DNA of 64,000 nt from Nitrososphaerota archaeon (GCA_027886905.1 JAPCJO010000003.1:1-64000); one strand, 5' to 3'; counted from the first letter of the stretch, positions 25,871 through 33,073 are shown. The notes: generated by a model not told the origin, from the letters alone. Numbers and translations: made by a program.

Positions 25871-27301
25871 TCACACGAGTTGAGTCAGCGACGGGAGGAT
25901 GGGGTCATCGAGGTGCTGCAGCGCGTAAATCCCTGTGTAGGGCTTCACGCCGAACATCACGACCGCGCCATCCCTCACGGACAGCCTGGCGTGACTGGAG
26001 CTCATCGAGAGGATTCGCGACCTGATGGGTGAGTTTGCTGGCAGGAAGAGGATGTGCGCATCGCGCGATTGCTGTAGGGTGATTATCTCCTGGGACGTCA
26101 CCTCCAGAAGCGAGTCGAGGTCCGAAGCGAAGAGGTTCTCGAGAGCCGCTATGGAATTCACGTGTAACATGGCCTGGTCGACCGATTTCTTCCTAAGCCT
26201 TGTCGTCTCGTTCGTGACCACTTCGTGGATCTCGTTGGGCGTGGCGTGTTTCGTCATGCTGGTTGTCTCGAGGTCGCTCGACCTTAGGACGTCGAGGATG
26301 TGGAGCCTGTCGCTCGGCGTCCCCTCACCGACGGCCCTGGTCAGGACGGAACTGGTCAGGCCCGTGTTTGCTCCGGGCAACGGCAGGAGGATCGCGCTCC
26401 TCCCCATCGCCAGGAAGTTGATGATTGGTGGAAGCTCGATCGCTCTGAGGGCGAAGTAGGGGACGTCCTCGTCGTATTCGACGGTCAGCGTGCTCCCTGG
26501 GACCATCCCCCCGAGCAGCCGGTCCAATGCCGGGCTCCCGAGGGAATATGCCCCGTCGATGTCCGGCACGGGTGCGAATTTTCGTATCTCCGAGTAGTTG
26601 GGCGTGGCATACGGCTCGAAGAAGGTGAATCTTCCGTCCATGAGCGTGAAGAGGTACTTGCGCTGAGGTATCTTCGTCCCGCGCAGCTTGTGAATGGTGA
26701 ATTCCCGCACCGATCGGTCCTGCTCTTCGACGGTGGACATCTCGAGGATCCCGTCGACGAGGTAGTCGATGGTCGTCGCGCCCGGCTCTTCGCTTACGAA
26801 GACGAGCTGCGCGCCCGAGTTGTTCGAGACGGCGATGAGGGTCTTCTCCGCCCGCAATCTCTCCTTCGAGTCGAATTCCTTGGCAAGGGCGTCCCAGCTG
26901 TCGAACACTACGGTCTTGACCTTCTTGGGGTCCGTCAGTCGCATCACGAACTCCAGGGCCGAGGTCGCGTCTTCGAGCCTGACGTCCAGAAATTCTTGGT
27001 TCTCCAGGGTCTCCTTCATGGCGGGTATGTGCGTCTCGAGGAGCTCCTGCGGAACTCTGGAGGAGATGTACGCGCCGTTCCCCTTCCCCGCCGCCTTTAG
27101 GATCTCCAGCGCGACTGTCGTCTTTCCGGTGCCCGCTAGACCCTTGATGAGCATCGTCCTTATCGGACCGTTCATGAGTTGCTTCAGGCCTAGCAGCGTG
27201 GGGATCCTTGCTTCTGCCAGCTCAGACGATTCTGCCCGTGAGGTCTCAGTCCGGCGATTCGTCTGAACCGGAGCAGGGGCGTCGATTTCTTGTGTTGTCA
27301 A
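25871..27301 (-). CDS. RecA-superfamily ATPase of the GvpD/KaiC-like type
   Basis: 476 residues. The N-terminal half has Walker A GLAGTGKTT (about residues 54-62) and a Walker-B-like 'VKTVVFDSWDAL'. The second half begins 'GAYSLGSPALDRLLGGMVPGS', the KaiC-like opening, but its own P-loop is degenerate (GSTLTVEYDED). This asymmetry resembles archaeal GvpD, a repressor of gas-vesicle genes; no gas-vesicle genes are seen here. Its start overlaps the upstream paralogue by 4 nt. It is probably a signal-transduction ATPase working with the two flanking small proteins. Confidence 0.75.
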   Translation of the reverse strand: MTTQEIDAPAPVQTNRRTETSRAESSELAEARIPTLLGLKQLMNGPIRTMLIKGLAGTGKTTVALEILKAAGKGNGAYISSRVPQELLETHIPAMKETLENQEFLDVRLEDATSALEFVMRLTDPKKVKTVVFDSWDALAKEFDSKERLRAEKTLIAVSNNSGAQLVFVSEEPGATTIDYLVDGILEMSTVEEQDRSVREFTIHKLRGTKIPQRKYLFTLMDGRFTFFEPYATPNYSEIRKFAPVPDIDGAYSLGSPALDRLLGGMVPGSTLTVEYDEDVPYFALRAIELPPIINFLAMGRSAILLPLPGANTGLTSSVLTRAVGEGTPSDRLHILDVLRSSDLETTSMTKHATPNEIHEVVTNETTRLRKKSVDQAMLHVNSIAALENLFASDLDSLLEVTSQEIITLQQSRDAHILFLPANSPIRSRILSMSSSHARLSVRDGAVVMFGVKPYTGIYALQHLDDPILPSLTQLV

Positions 27302-27627
27302 GCTCTAGCACTCTTCTCTATTGCGGCGATGGTGGCGTCGAAGTCGAAGGCGCCTTCTATCTTCATTAGGTCCAGCGACCACTTGAACCTCAGTGCGAGG
27401 TCCTTGACTATCACTCTCTCCAGCGACTGCGCCCCACTTACGCCGAAGATCGCCAGTAGCTTCTTGTTGAATTCACGGGGGTCAGGGAAGTCATCGACCA
27501 TCCTCATGTAAAGCAGGACGGATGCGGTTCCACTCTCCCCTAGGACCTTGTTCAAACCGCCTTGCACTGCGTCAAGGTATGAAGGTGCGAACTCTTGCCT
27601 TGCTGGGCTCTCCGAGGATGCTTCCAT
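27298..27627 (-). CDS. small helical protein, paralogue A of the GvpD-like operon
   Basis: 109 residues, first gene of the operon. It shares with its paralogue the 'GLNKVLGESGT' and 'DFPDPREFNKKLLAIFG' segments. No membrane span or metal motif. ATG 27627 is 39 nt downstream of promoter element copy 2, with TTGTTATACT as TATA-like box. The pattern loosely recalls small helical proteins common in Nitrososphaeria, but I cannot name a family. Confidence 0.7.
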   Translation of the reverse strand: MEASSESPARQEFAPSYLDAVQGGLNKVLGESGTASVLLYMRMVDDFPDPREFNKKLLAIFGVSGAQSLERVIVKDLALRFKWSLDLMKIEGAFDFDATIAAIEKSARA

Positions 27628-27665
27628 CGCTGATCAAAGCGGGCACCAGAGTATAACAAGAGAAT

Positions 27666-27688
27666 GTATTTTCTGCAAGGAAACGTAC
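27666..27688 (-). promoter_or_regulatory. 23-bp promoter element, copy 2
   Basis: On the minus strand GTACGTTTCCTTGCAGAAAATAC, then 6 nt, then TTGTTATACT. It drives the paralogue A - ATPase - paralogue B operon. The left half is the most divergent of the seven promoters; the right half is exact. Confidence 0.75.
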
Positions 27689-27810
27689 TCGTCGGTTCGG
27701 CCGTGGGCCAGGGCGGAAATCCAAAAGATTTAGAGCTAGGCCAGGGAATTCTGGGACCTGCCACTGGGTCGCCTACGCGTGAAACTTGAGGAGGGCGGTA
27801 TTTTCCCAAG

Positions 27811-27833
27811 TTGCATTTTCTTACAAAAAATAC
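27811..27833 (+). promoter_or_regulatory. 23-bp promoter element, copy 3
   Basis: TTGCATTTTCTTACAAAAAATAC, 6 nt, CTTAAAT. It points to the GtrA gene. Copies 2 and 3 lie back to back, about 120 bp apart, in the divergent promoter region. Confidence 0.75.
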
Positions 27834-27883
27834 CTGCTTCTTAAATCACAAGTCCACGGTCAAGACTCGAAGATGGCGGTAGA

Positions 27884-28387
27884 GTGAAGCGCGACATGAC
27901 AGCTACCAGCGTCGAAAGGGAGGTCGGTGAGCTTGAAATGCGGTATGGCGTCGTCAAGACGCTCAGGTTCGCGATTGCAGGGGCGGTGGGCTTTGGGGTC
28001 ACAGAGGTCGTCTTGACCATCGGCCTTCTGATCTTGTTCGGAAAGCTGAGTCTTCCCCATTCTAGTTTTGCATCGCCAGCGCTCCTCGGCTTGGATGCTC
28101 TCTCGCTCGTGATTGGCGTCTCGGCTTCCTTCTTCGTAAACGAACGGATTACGGTTCACGTGCCGAAGACTGTCAAGGGTGAGGAGGCCAACAGGTTCAA
28201 GAGGTTTCTGAAGTTTCAGGCAGTGAGCGGGATCGGGAATACAGGCATCGTGGTGGTCCAGCTCGTCCTCTTGGCGACTCTCGAGCTCTCGCCTCTCTTG
28301 GGCACAATCATAGGGGCGGTGGCCACCTATCCAATCGTGTACTTCATCTCGATCAAGTATGTCTGGAAAGCACACCGGACTAGATGA
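27884..28387 (+). CDS. GtrA family membrane protein
   Basis: About 167 residues with four spans and the GtrA pattern: 'KTLRFAIAGAVGFGVTEVVLTIGLL' in TM1 and 'ASFFVNERITVHVP', equivalent to the conserved (F)xxNxxWTF segment. GtrA proteins are thought to move lipid-linked sugars across membranes. Start GTG 27884 or ATG 27896. A four-codon ORF (ATG 27873) ends across the GTG and might couple translation. Promoter element copy 3 lies 51 nt upstream. A second GtrA gene is at 54350. Confidence 0.8.
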   Translation: MKRDMTATSVEREVGELEMRYGVVKTLRFAIAGAVGFGVTEVVLTIGLLILFGKLSLPHSSFASPALLGLDALSLVIGVSASFFVNERITVHVPKTVKGEEANRFKRFLKFQAVSGIGNTGIVVVQLVLLATLELSPLLGTIIGAVATYPIVYFISIKYVWKAHRTR

Positions 28388-28663
28388 CCGGCCAGCCAGG
28401 CCAGAAGTGACATCATTTTCCAGGTGTGCCGATTGCCTTCTTGAAGGTCAGGCCGTTGCGCCCTCTTCCAAATGGGCACAAGTCACGAGCAGCCGTGAGC
28501 TTCCGGGTTACAGAAGATTCCTGAGGGGACAGATTGCGTTCGTTGACGAAAGGGACGGCAAAAAGAAAACGCGAAAGCGCTTCCGCCTGGAAGCAGAAGG
28601 CTGATGGAAGATCCGCCGAGCCTCGAGAAGGGGGGCCCAGGCGACCTCCTCGCATCCAGTCTT
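28388..28663. other. spacer without a convincing gene
   Basis: 276 bp between the convergent GtrA gene and the small membrane gene. The + strand ORF 28359-28604 overlaps the GtrA end and shows only an isolated CxxC; composition and lack of a promoter argue against it. I see no RNA structure or repeat here. Confidence 0.4.
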
Positions 28664-28825
28664 CTACTTGCCGGTAACCGGATTTTTGCCCTGGTACAGT
28701 CTGTAGCCCACCACTACTATGGCAGCGACTACTAGAATGTTGATTAGTTCTCCCCCGATGCCGCCTATTAGCCCGAAGAACCACAGGGCTAGAAGGACCA
28801 CTGCTACGGTCCAGAAAAGATCCAT
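28664..28825 (-). CDS. DUF5670/lmo0937-like small membrane protein
   Basis: Too short for the ORF track: 53 residues, 'MDLFWTVAVVLLALWFFGLI' then 'GGIGGELINILVVAAIVVVG' and YRLYQGKNPVTGK. Two spans separated by a Gly-rich turn, with the L-W-T-x-A-V-x-L-L-x-L-W start of the bacterial lmo0937 family, which in bacteria is often linked to general stress. It lies 13 nt after the 28839 gene and belongs to the copy 4 operon. Confidence 0.72.
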   Translation of the reverse strand: MDLFWTVAVVLLALWFFGLIGGIGGELINILVVAAIVVVGYRLYQGKNPVTGK

Positions 28826-28838
28826 TTGTGCTCGACTC

Positions 28839-28967
28839 CTAGATGTGGAAGTTCAGTGTGATGAATCCGAAGAAGGCGAGGACCGCGACCACTATGATCG
28901 CAAAGACTATCATGTCTCCGCCATCTCCACTTCTTTTCGTCCTCAGGAATTTTGAGTTTATTGACAT
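28839..28967 (-). CDS. 42-residue single-span membrane protein
   Basis: Reads MSINSKFLRTKRSGDGGD then a hydrophobic segment MIVFAIIVVAVLAFFGFITL and ends NFHI. The ORF track starts it at 29033, inside the promoter element. ATG 28967 lies about 27 nt after the TATA-like CTTAAGT and 37 nt after element copy 4, matching the spacing at sister promoters. Basic N-terminus in, one span. Function unknown. Confidence 0.65.
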   Translation of the reverse strand: MSINSKFLRTKRSGDGGDMIVFAIIVVAVLAFFGFITLNFHI

Positions 28968-29003
28968 GACGTAACAAGAAGCATCATCGCACTTAAGACG
29001 CGT

Positions 29004-29026
29004 GTATCTTCTGCAAGGAATTGTAA
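29004..29026 (-). promoter_or_regulatory. 23-bp promoter element, copy 4
   Basis: Minus strand TTACAATTCCTTGCAGAAGATAC, 6 nt, CTTAAGT. It serves the two small membrane-protein genes at 28664-28967. Confidence 0.8.
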
Positions 29027-29123
29027 CAGGCATCTAAGGACTAGAGCCTGGTTGCCTCAGGCTGAATTGACACATCAAGAGAATAGAAGCGTTGCAAGCG
29101 GTTGGATTCGATTTGACCTAGGA

Positions 29124-29175
29124 AATTAAAAAATTGAAACCCGGTTGCGGCAATCCTTTCCGTCACCGCAACCGG
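29124..29175 (-). terminator. hairpin plus T-tract terminator
   Basis: A perfect 10-bp stem CCGGTTGCGG/CCGCAACCGG (29141-29150 with 29166-29175) and a 15-nt loop. On the minus strand it is followed by GTTTCAATTTTTTAATTT. It lies about 75 nt after the stop of the 29250 gene, so it probably terminates that transcript. Confidence 0.6.
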
Positions 29176-29249
29176 TCTCCGGACTTGAGTCCACAGTCCA
29201 GAATAGGTCTAGGTCTGATCAACCCACACCTATCTGGATCTGCGGCGTT

Positions 29250-30032
29250 CTACCAGTTGGCGTCGAACGCGTACGAGTGGTCGTTCGTGTTGAGGGTCAA
29301 CGTTCCGGCCTGCGCGGTGCCAGTCACGTTGCCGGGGATCGCGTTCCAGGACACTTTTGCCGAATACGACTCGCGGTTCGGGAGTTGGATCGCGTACTCG
29401 CCGTTGGCGACCACGGCCAAGTACATCTGGCCCGTGGAGGTGTTCGTGAACTCGACGCTCGCAGGGTAGGTATCTACCTTGTTAAGAGGAGAGAACCTGC
29501 CTGAGACCGTCACGGTCGGATACCCTTCCTTGATTGGCATGGCTGCAATCGACCCGAACTTGTCCACCGATATCGACCTGTCCCCATCCTTCACTTCTAC
29601 CATCGACTCGTTGTCCACGTTTACGGCCTCTGGGATGCGGAAGTTGAGCAACCCGTCTCGAGGCAGTGGGAGCTCGTACCTTGCCACTCCGGCCGGGTCG
29701 AGCGCGCTGAGTTGATTGCCGTCGTAGGAGACCCTGCACTTCTCAACGTATCTGTTGCCCCTTACGATGATGGCCCAGTTACTGGGGAAGGGCGAGGAGA
29801 CTCTCTCCTTCAAAGTCTGGAGATAGACCTCTGATTGCAGCTTGTCCACGACGATGACCATGACTTGGTCGCCGACATCGACATCTGCATCCTCTCGCAC
29901 CGGAGAAACGATGAACTTCCCTGCTCCGGTCAGCCTCTCGATTTTTCCCTCAACCACAAGGACGCCACGCTTCGACTCTGACACGATCATTCTTTCCGCT
30001 CCTGACTTATCGGTCTCAGTAATGATAGACAT
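29250..30032 (-). CDS. uncharacterised beta-rich protein
   Basis: 260 residues without signal peptide or membrane span. It appears to be built of several beta domains: an N-terminal strand-rich part with 'KRGVLVVEGKIERL', a middle part, and a C-terminal segment from about residue 175 ('YPTVTVSGRFSPL ... SVEFTNTSTGQMYLAVVANGEYAIQLPN') resembling carboxypeptidase-regulatory-like beta sandwiches. It is the only gene preceded by two tandem copies of the 23-bp element. ATG 30032 is 37 nt after the proximal copy, with TTGTTATAG as TATA-like box. Function unknown. Confidence 0.65.
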   Translation of the reverse strand: MSIITETDKSGAERMIVSESKRGVLVVEGKIERLTGAGKFIVSPVREDADVDVGDQVMVIVVDKLQSEVYLQTLKERVSSPFPSNWAIIVRGNRYVEKCRVSYDGNQLSALDPAGVARYELPLPRDGLLNFRIPEAVNVDNESMVEVKDGDRSISVDKFGSIAAMPIKEGYPTVTVSGRFSPLNKVDTYPASVEFTNTSTGQMYLAVVANGEYAIQLPNRESYSAKVSWNAIPGNVTGTAQAGTLTLNTNDHSYAFDANW

Positions 30033-30068
30033 AGGACAAAGTGGGTGACCACGCTATAACAAGCCGAC

Positions 30069-30091
30069 GTATTTTTTGCGCCAAACCGTAT
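30069..30091 (-). promoter_or_regulatory. 23-bp promoter element, copy 5a (proximal)
   Basis: The right half GCGCAAAAAATAC on the minus strand is conserved, the left half less so. It is followed by 6 nt and TTGTTATAG. It overlaps copy 5b, with a 19-nt repeat period. Confidence 0.65.
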
Positions 30092-30110
30092 TTTTTGCAC
30101 TTGATTGTAA
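30088..30110 (-). promoter_or_regulatory. 23-bp promoter element, copy 5b (distal)
   Basis: Minus strand TTACAATCAAGTGCAAAAAATAC, a close match to the consensus. It lies 19 nt upstream of copy 5a and so is not itself at the TATA-proximal distance. Confidence 0.7.
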
Positions 30111-30191
30111 TCCGGACGGAGAGGCGTTCGACGGCCAAATTACGAATAGCGTTAGGTTTAAGAAAATCCGAACGCAAGCATACACGTTCGC

Positions 30192-30710
30192 ATGAAACCG
30201 AAGACGGCGACAGCCTCCTTCAGACTGGACGAGTCCGCGCTCGCTGCCATCCAGGAAGACGCCAAGAAGCAGAATGTCAGCGTGAACACGTTGCTCAATC
30301 AGCTCGTCCTGACCTACGCCAACTTCGACCGGCCGATGAAGCGGTTTCGCATGATAAAATTGCCGGCGTCGACCTTCAAACACCTGCTGCTGGCAGCTAC
30401 AAATGAGACGGTGACGGAGGCCGGGCACTCAACCGGGGAGGACGTCCCGAAGACGTACATGAGAGCCAAGTGGGGGGAGGTCACCGTGGAGAACGCCCTG
30501 AATTATCTCAAGATCACTGCCGACCACACCAACCTCTTCGAATACAGCGAGGTGACGCGAGGCGGGAAGGTGAACGTGACTCTATCGCACGACTTCGGCG
30601 CCAAGGGGAGTCTCTTCCTGCAGAGGTATGTCCAGGCAATATTCGAGCCGCTTGGAAAGCCGCCCAGGTTCCTACCCGACGAGAATGCCGTCGCCTTTGA
30701 GATTCAGTGA
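30192..30710 (+). CDS. ribbon-helix-helix protein with unknown C-terminal domain
   Basis: 172 residues. The first 45 (ATASFRLDESALAAIQEDAKKQNVSVNTLLNQLV) fit a ribbon-helix-helix DNA-binding fold. The rest is an alpha/beta domain I do not recognise, ending 'FLPDENAVAFEIQ'. A TATA-like GGTTTAAG at about 30152-30159 precedes ATG 30192, without the 23-bp element. As a DNA-binding protein in the middle of the element-bearing genes, it is one candidate for the element's regulator. Confidence 0.68.
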   Translation: MKPKTATASFRLDESALAAIQEDAKKQNVSVNTLLNQLVLTYANFDRPMKRFRMIKLPASTFKHLLLAATNETVTEAGHSTGEDVPKTYMRAKWGEVTVENALNYLKITADHTNLFEYSEVTRGGKVNVTLSHDFGAKGSLFLQRYVQAIFEPLGKPPRFLPDENAVAFEIQ

Positions 30711-30746
30711 GAGCCGCCCCGCCCGTCAAGCGCTCCGAATTTTCCG

Positions 30747-30769
30747 TTACAATCTCTTGCAGAAAATAC
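30747..30769 (+). promoter_or_regulatory. 23-bp promoter element, copy 6
   Basis: TTACAATCTCTTGCAGAAAATAC, the form closest to consensus, then 6 nt and TTCAATAG. ATG 30814 of the HMA-like gene is 45 nt downstream. Confidence 0.82.
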
Positions 30770-30813
30770 GCCCGGTTCAATAGGCGCGCGGCTGCAATTC
30801 TCGCAGGACATCT

Positions 30814-31068
30814 ATGACAAACGGGAAACGGCAGGCAACTGCCATCCTGAAGATACAAGGCATGAGCAAATCCGGACGAGCCGAGAGCTTGAGGCGGTCG
30901 GCCGCCGGGCTGGACGGAGTCTTCCTTGTGGACGTCAACTATATCTTGGACAACGTGACAATTGGCTACGACCCGGACAAACTGACGCTCGCCCAAATCA
31001 GGAGGAAGGTAGTCCCGAGCACCCCGACAACGCTTCGCGCGAAGCTTGATTCACGACGACGGGTCTGA
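30814..31068 (+). CDS. HMA-fold protein lacking the metal-binding CXXC
   Basis: 84 residues following the heavy-metal-associated domain pattern ('ATAILKIQGMSKSGRAESLRRSAAGLDGV', then 'NVTIGYDPDKLTLAQIRRKV'). The loop that normally reads GMTCxxC is GMSKSGRAE, so both metal-binding cysteines are gone. Copper or zinc transfer is therefore unlikely; a protein-protein or other ligand role is possible. It is controlled by element copy 6. Confidence 0.7.
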   Translation: MTNGKRQATAILKIQGMSKSGRAESLRRSAAGLDGVFLVDVNYILDNVTIGYDPDKLTLAQIRRKVVPSTPTTLRAKLDSRRRV

Positions 31069-31077
31069 GCCCATCGC

Positions 31078-32028
31078 TCAAGTTGCCGCTGGTCGAGACT
31101 TTCTCAGCCAAGCCAATGTGTCTCGGATTCCATCTTCGTAGCTCCTTGCAGGATACTTCATTCCGAAGAAGTCCTCGAATTTGCTTCCGTCCAGGATGAG
31201 AGGCTCCTCTGTCAGGTATTGCATTTCCGCGAACGCGCGTGCGGTAGAGTTGAAGAGACCCGCTATCTGGACGAAAAAGCGGCTTGTCCCTGTCATCTTC
31301 GCCTCGAAGCCCATCTGCGCGTAGACGCGCGCTATGAAGTCGCGGACGCGAATTGGCTCTGGTCCCGGCACGTTGAAGTCCTGGCTGGACGCATCGGGCC
31401 TTTCAGAGGCCGCGACCATCGCCTTCGCGGCGTCAGAGATGAAGATGAACTCGTGGATTGCATCGAGCTTCCCATACCAGCGTGCCCGCTTGTTCTTGAG
31501 CGCCGACCGGAATATCCCGTCGGCGACGGAGGCCGCATTGGGACCGTAGTAATCCGGAAAACGCATGATCGCGCAGGGCACCGAGCCCTCACGCGACAGT
31601 CGCATGAAGTCGCCTTCCAGTCCGAGCCTGATTCGGCCTTTCTCGGAGCAGGGATTTCTTGGGTGATTCTCGCCGACCTTCTCTGTCCCGCAGTGGCCGT
31701 AGATGTAGACGTTGCCTGGGAAGACCATTCGCGCCTTCGCCTTGCCCGCCGCGTTGGTTATCCCGCGATGCATCTCGGGCAGGGTGGACCATCGCGAGTA
31801 GGGCGCGTTGACGCAGTTGTGGAAGACCTCTACCCCGTCGAACGCCTTCTCGAGCGTCCCAGCGTCTTCGACCGAGCCCTCGACCATGTCCACCTTGTCG
31901 GGGCTGGCGAAGACCGTACTCGCCTTGGCGGGACTCCGCACTAGCGCCCTGACCGGCCTACCGGAGGAGGTCAGCTCGTTGACTACTGCGCTGCCGAGCG
32001 ACCCCGTGGAGCCCAGCACGAGTTGCAA
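31078..32028 (-). CDS. NAD(P)-dependent epimerase/dehydratase family protein
   Basis: 316 residues. An N-terminal Rossmann motif GSTGSLG with 'RALVRSPAK', an atypical-SDR/extended-SDR pattern, 'NVYIYGHCG' at the catalytic Tyr region, and a C-terminal substrate-binding part. The classical YxxxK is not intact (Y-G-H-C-G), so reductase activity is uncertain. It begins 25 nt after the DUF4342 gene on the same strand and is probably in the copy 7 operon. Confidence 0.75.
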   Translation of the reverse strand: MQLVLGSTGSLGSAVVNELTSSGRPVRALVRSPAKASTVFASPDKVDMVEGSVEDAGTLEKAFDGVEVFHNCVNAPYSRWSTLPEMHRGITNAAGKAKARMVFPGNVYIYGHCGTEKVGENHPRNPCSEKGRIRLGLEGDFMRLSREGSVPCAIMRFPDYYGPNAASVADGIFRSALKNKRARWYGKLDAIHEFIFISDAAKAMVAASERPDASSQDFNVPGPEPIRVRDFIARVYAQMGFEAKMTGTSRFFVQIAGLFNSTARAFAEMQYLTEEPLILDGSKFEDFFGMKYPARSYEDGIRDTLAWLRKSRPAAT

Positions 32029-32053
32029 CGCAAAGCGCCCCGACGTGAGAGAC

Positions 32054-32404
32054 TCAGGCGGTGGCTACGAGCGGCTCTGACGGCCTGCTCTTCCTCTCGA
32101 CCTCGATGGTGCACTTGGTCGCCAAGGCCGCGATCGCTCCCGCAGCCGCTAGCCAAGGCGCGAGGAGGACTCCGACGACTCCCGCCGTGACGGGTATCTC
32201 GAGGAGGGACTTGCCGCTTTCGTCCCTCACAGTGATCTTTGACACGTTCCCCTCGTGGACAAGCTCCTTGACCTTCTTCGTGACTTCGTCCGCCGAGACC
32301 GAGAACTGCTGGGTCCACGTCTTCTTTCCCACTTCGGTTCCGCACGCGTGACAGAACTTCGCGTTATCGACAAGGTTGGCGCCGCAGCTTTGACAGGTAT
32401 CCAT
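32054..32404 (-). CDS. zinc-ribbon DUF4342 membrane protein
   Basis: 116 residues. An N-terminal zinc ribbon (CQSCG ... CHACG), then a DUF4342 domain: 'SADEVTKKVKELVHEGNVSKITVRDESGKSLLEIPV', a hydrophobic span 'AGVVGVLLAPWLAAAGAIAAL', and 'KCTIEVER'. DUF4342 function is unknown. The ORF track merges it with upstream frame; ATG 32404 is the correct start, 47 nt after element copy 7. Confidence 0.82.
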   Translation of the reverse strand: MDTCQSCGANLVDNAKFCHACGTEVGKKTWTQQFSVSADEVTKKVKELVHEGNVSKITVRDESGKSLLEIPVTAGVVGVLLAPWLAAAGAIAALATKCTIEVERKSRPSEPLVATA

Positions 32405-32450
32405 GAGAGTCTCCAGCTCAAAGAGCCCGACGATTCTACTTAAGGGGCAC

Positions 32451-32473
32451 GTATTTTCTGCACGAGATTGTAT
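32451..32473 (-). promoter_or_regulatory. 23-bp promoter element, copy 7
   Basis: Minus strand ATACAATCTCGTGCAGAAAATAC, 6 nt, CTTAAGT. It drives the DUF4342 gene and probably the epimerase gene. Confidence 0.82.
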
Positions 32474-32556
32474 GGCAGAGAAAGATGGGAAGAGACCCGC
32501 GCGAGCCTCCGTCCGGCGGCGTTCAGAGATTCGAATCCGTCGTCCGGTCTCTCGAG

Positions 32557-33000
32557 CTAGCCCTGCTTCCTCTGCGCGTCCCACGCCTTCCAGCGCGAGC
32601 TGTCCGCGAACGGGGCCATCACGTGAGTGGGCTCGATCTTGATGAGGACGCGCCTCACTCCGGGCTGGCGCATCTGGTACTTGTCCTGCCCGAGGTACTT
32701 CTTCGCCAGCTTGTCTATGTGAGCCTCCGCCCCGTCGAATGTCACTTCCTTGACGCGCCCTCGGATGACAGCCATGTTGTAGGGGTTGGTCGGGTCGCAG
32801 ACGTCGAGCGCTATCATCGGGTTCCTGACGGCGTTCTTGTGCTTCTGGCTCCCCTCGTTGGTGTTGATCAGGACGGTGTCCCCGTCGTGGTCCACCCACA
32901 CCTGCGTGACGTGGGGGGAGCCGTCTTTCATCAGCGTGGCGACGTTGGCGTAGACCTTCGCCTCGATTAGATTCTTGACCGAATCAGGAAGGGACTTCAT
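32557..33000 (-). CDS. PPOX-class flavin/F420-binding split-barrel protein
   Basis: 147 residues of the pyridoxamine-5'-phosphate-oxidase-like fold: 'VYANVATLMKDGSPHVTQVWVDHDGDTVLINT' followed by 'KHKNAVRNPMIALDVCDPTNPYNMAVIRGRV'. This pattern is typical of the F420-dependent TIGR03618-type group. Reactant unknown. The F420-reductase-like gene at 41.1 kb suggests F420 is available in this organism, but that is inference. Confidence 0.82.
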   Translation of the reverse strand: MKSLPDSVKNLIEAKVYANVATLMKDGSPHVTQVWVDHDGDTVLINTNEGSQKHKNAVRNPMIALDVCDPTNPYNMAVIRGRVKEVTFDGAEAHIDKLAKKYLGQDKYQMRQPGVRRVLIKIEPTHVMAPFADSSRWKAWDAQRKQG

Positions 33001-33073
33001 TCTGTCTGACGACCAACCGTCCCTCGTTATATTGATGACGAGGAGAGCGTCTCAGACCGCCCGAGACCGCGAG

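Noticed and set aside
25871-27301. Gas-vesicle regulation for the GvpD-like ATPase
   Set aside because: No gvpA or other gas-vesicle genes are in the window; only the ATPase architecture is shared.
27799-27820. GTATTTTCCCAAGTTGCA next to element copy 3, as an inverted extra copy
   Set aside because: Left and right halves are 4 nt closer than in the true copies, and no TATA-like box follows.
28359-28604. 81-aa plus-strand ORF with one CxxC
   Set aside because: Overlaps the GtrA end, lacks a promoter and a second metal pair; not convincing.
28719-28955. 78-aa plus-strand ORF
   Set aside because: Antisense to two small membrane genes that have clear spans and a shared promoter.
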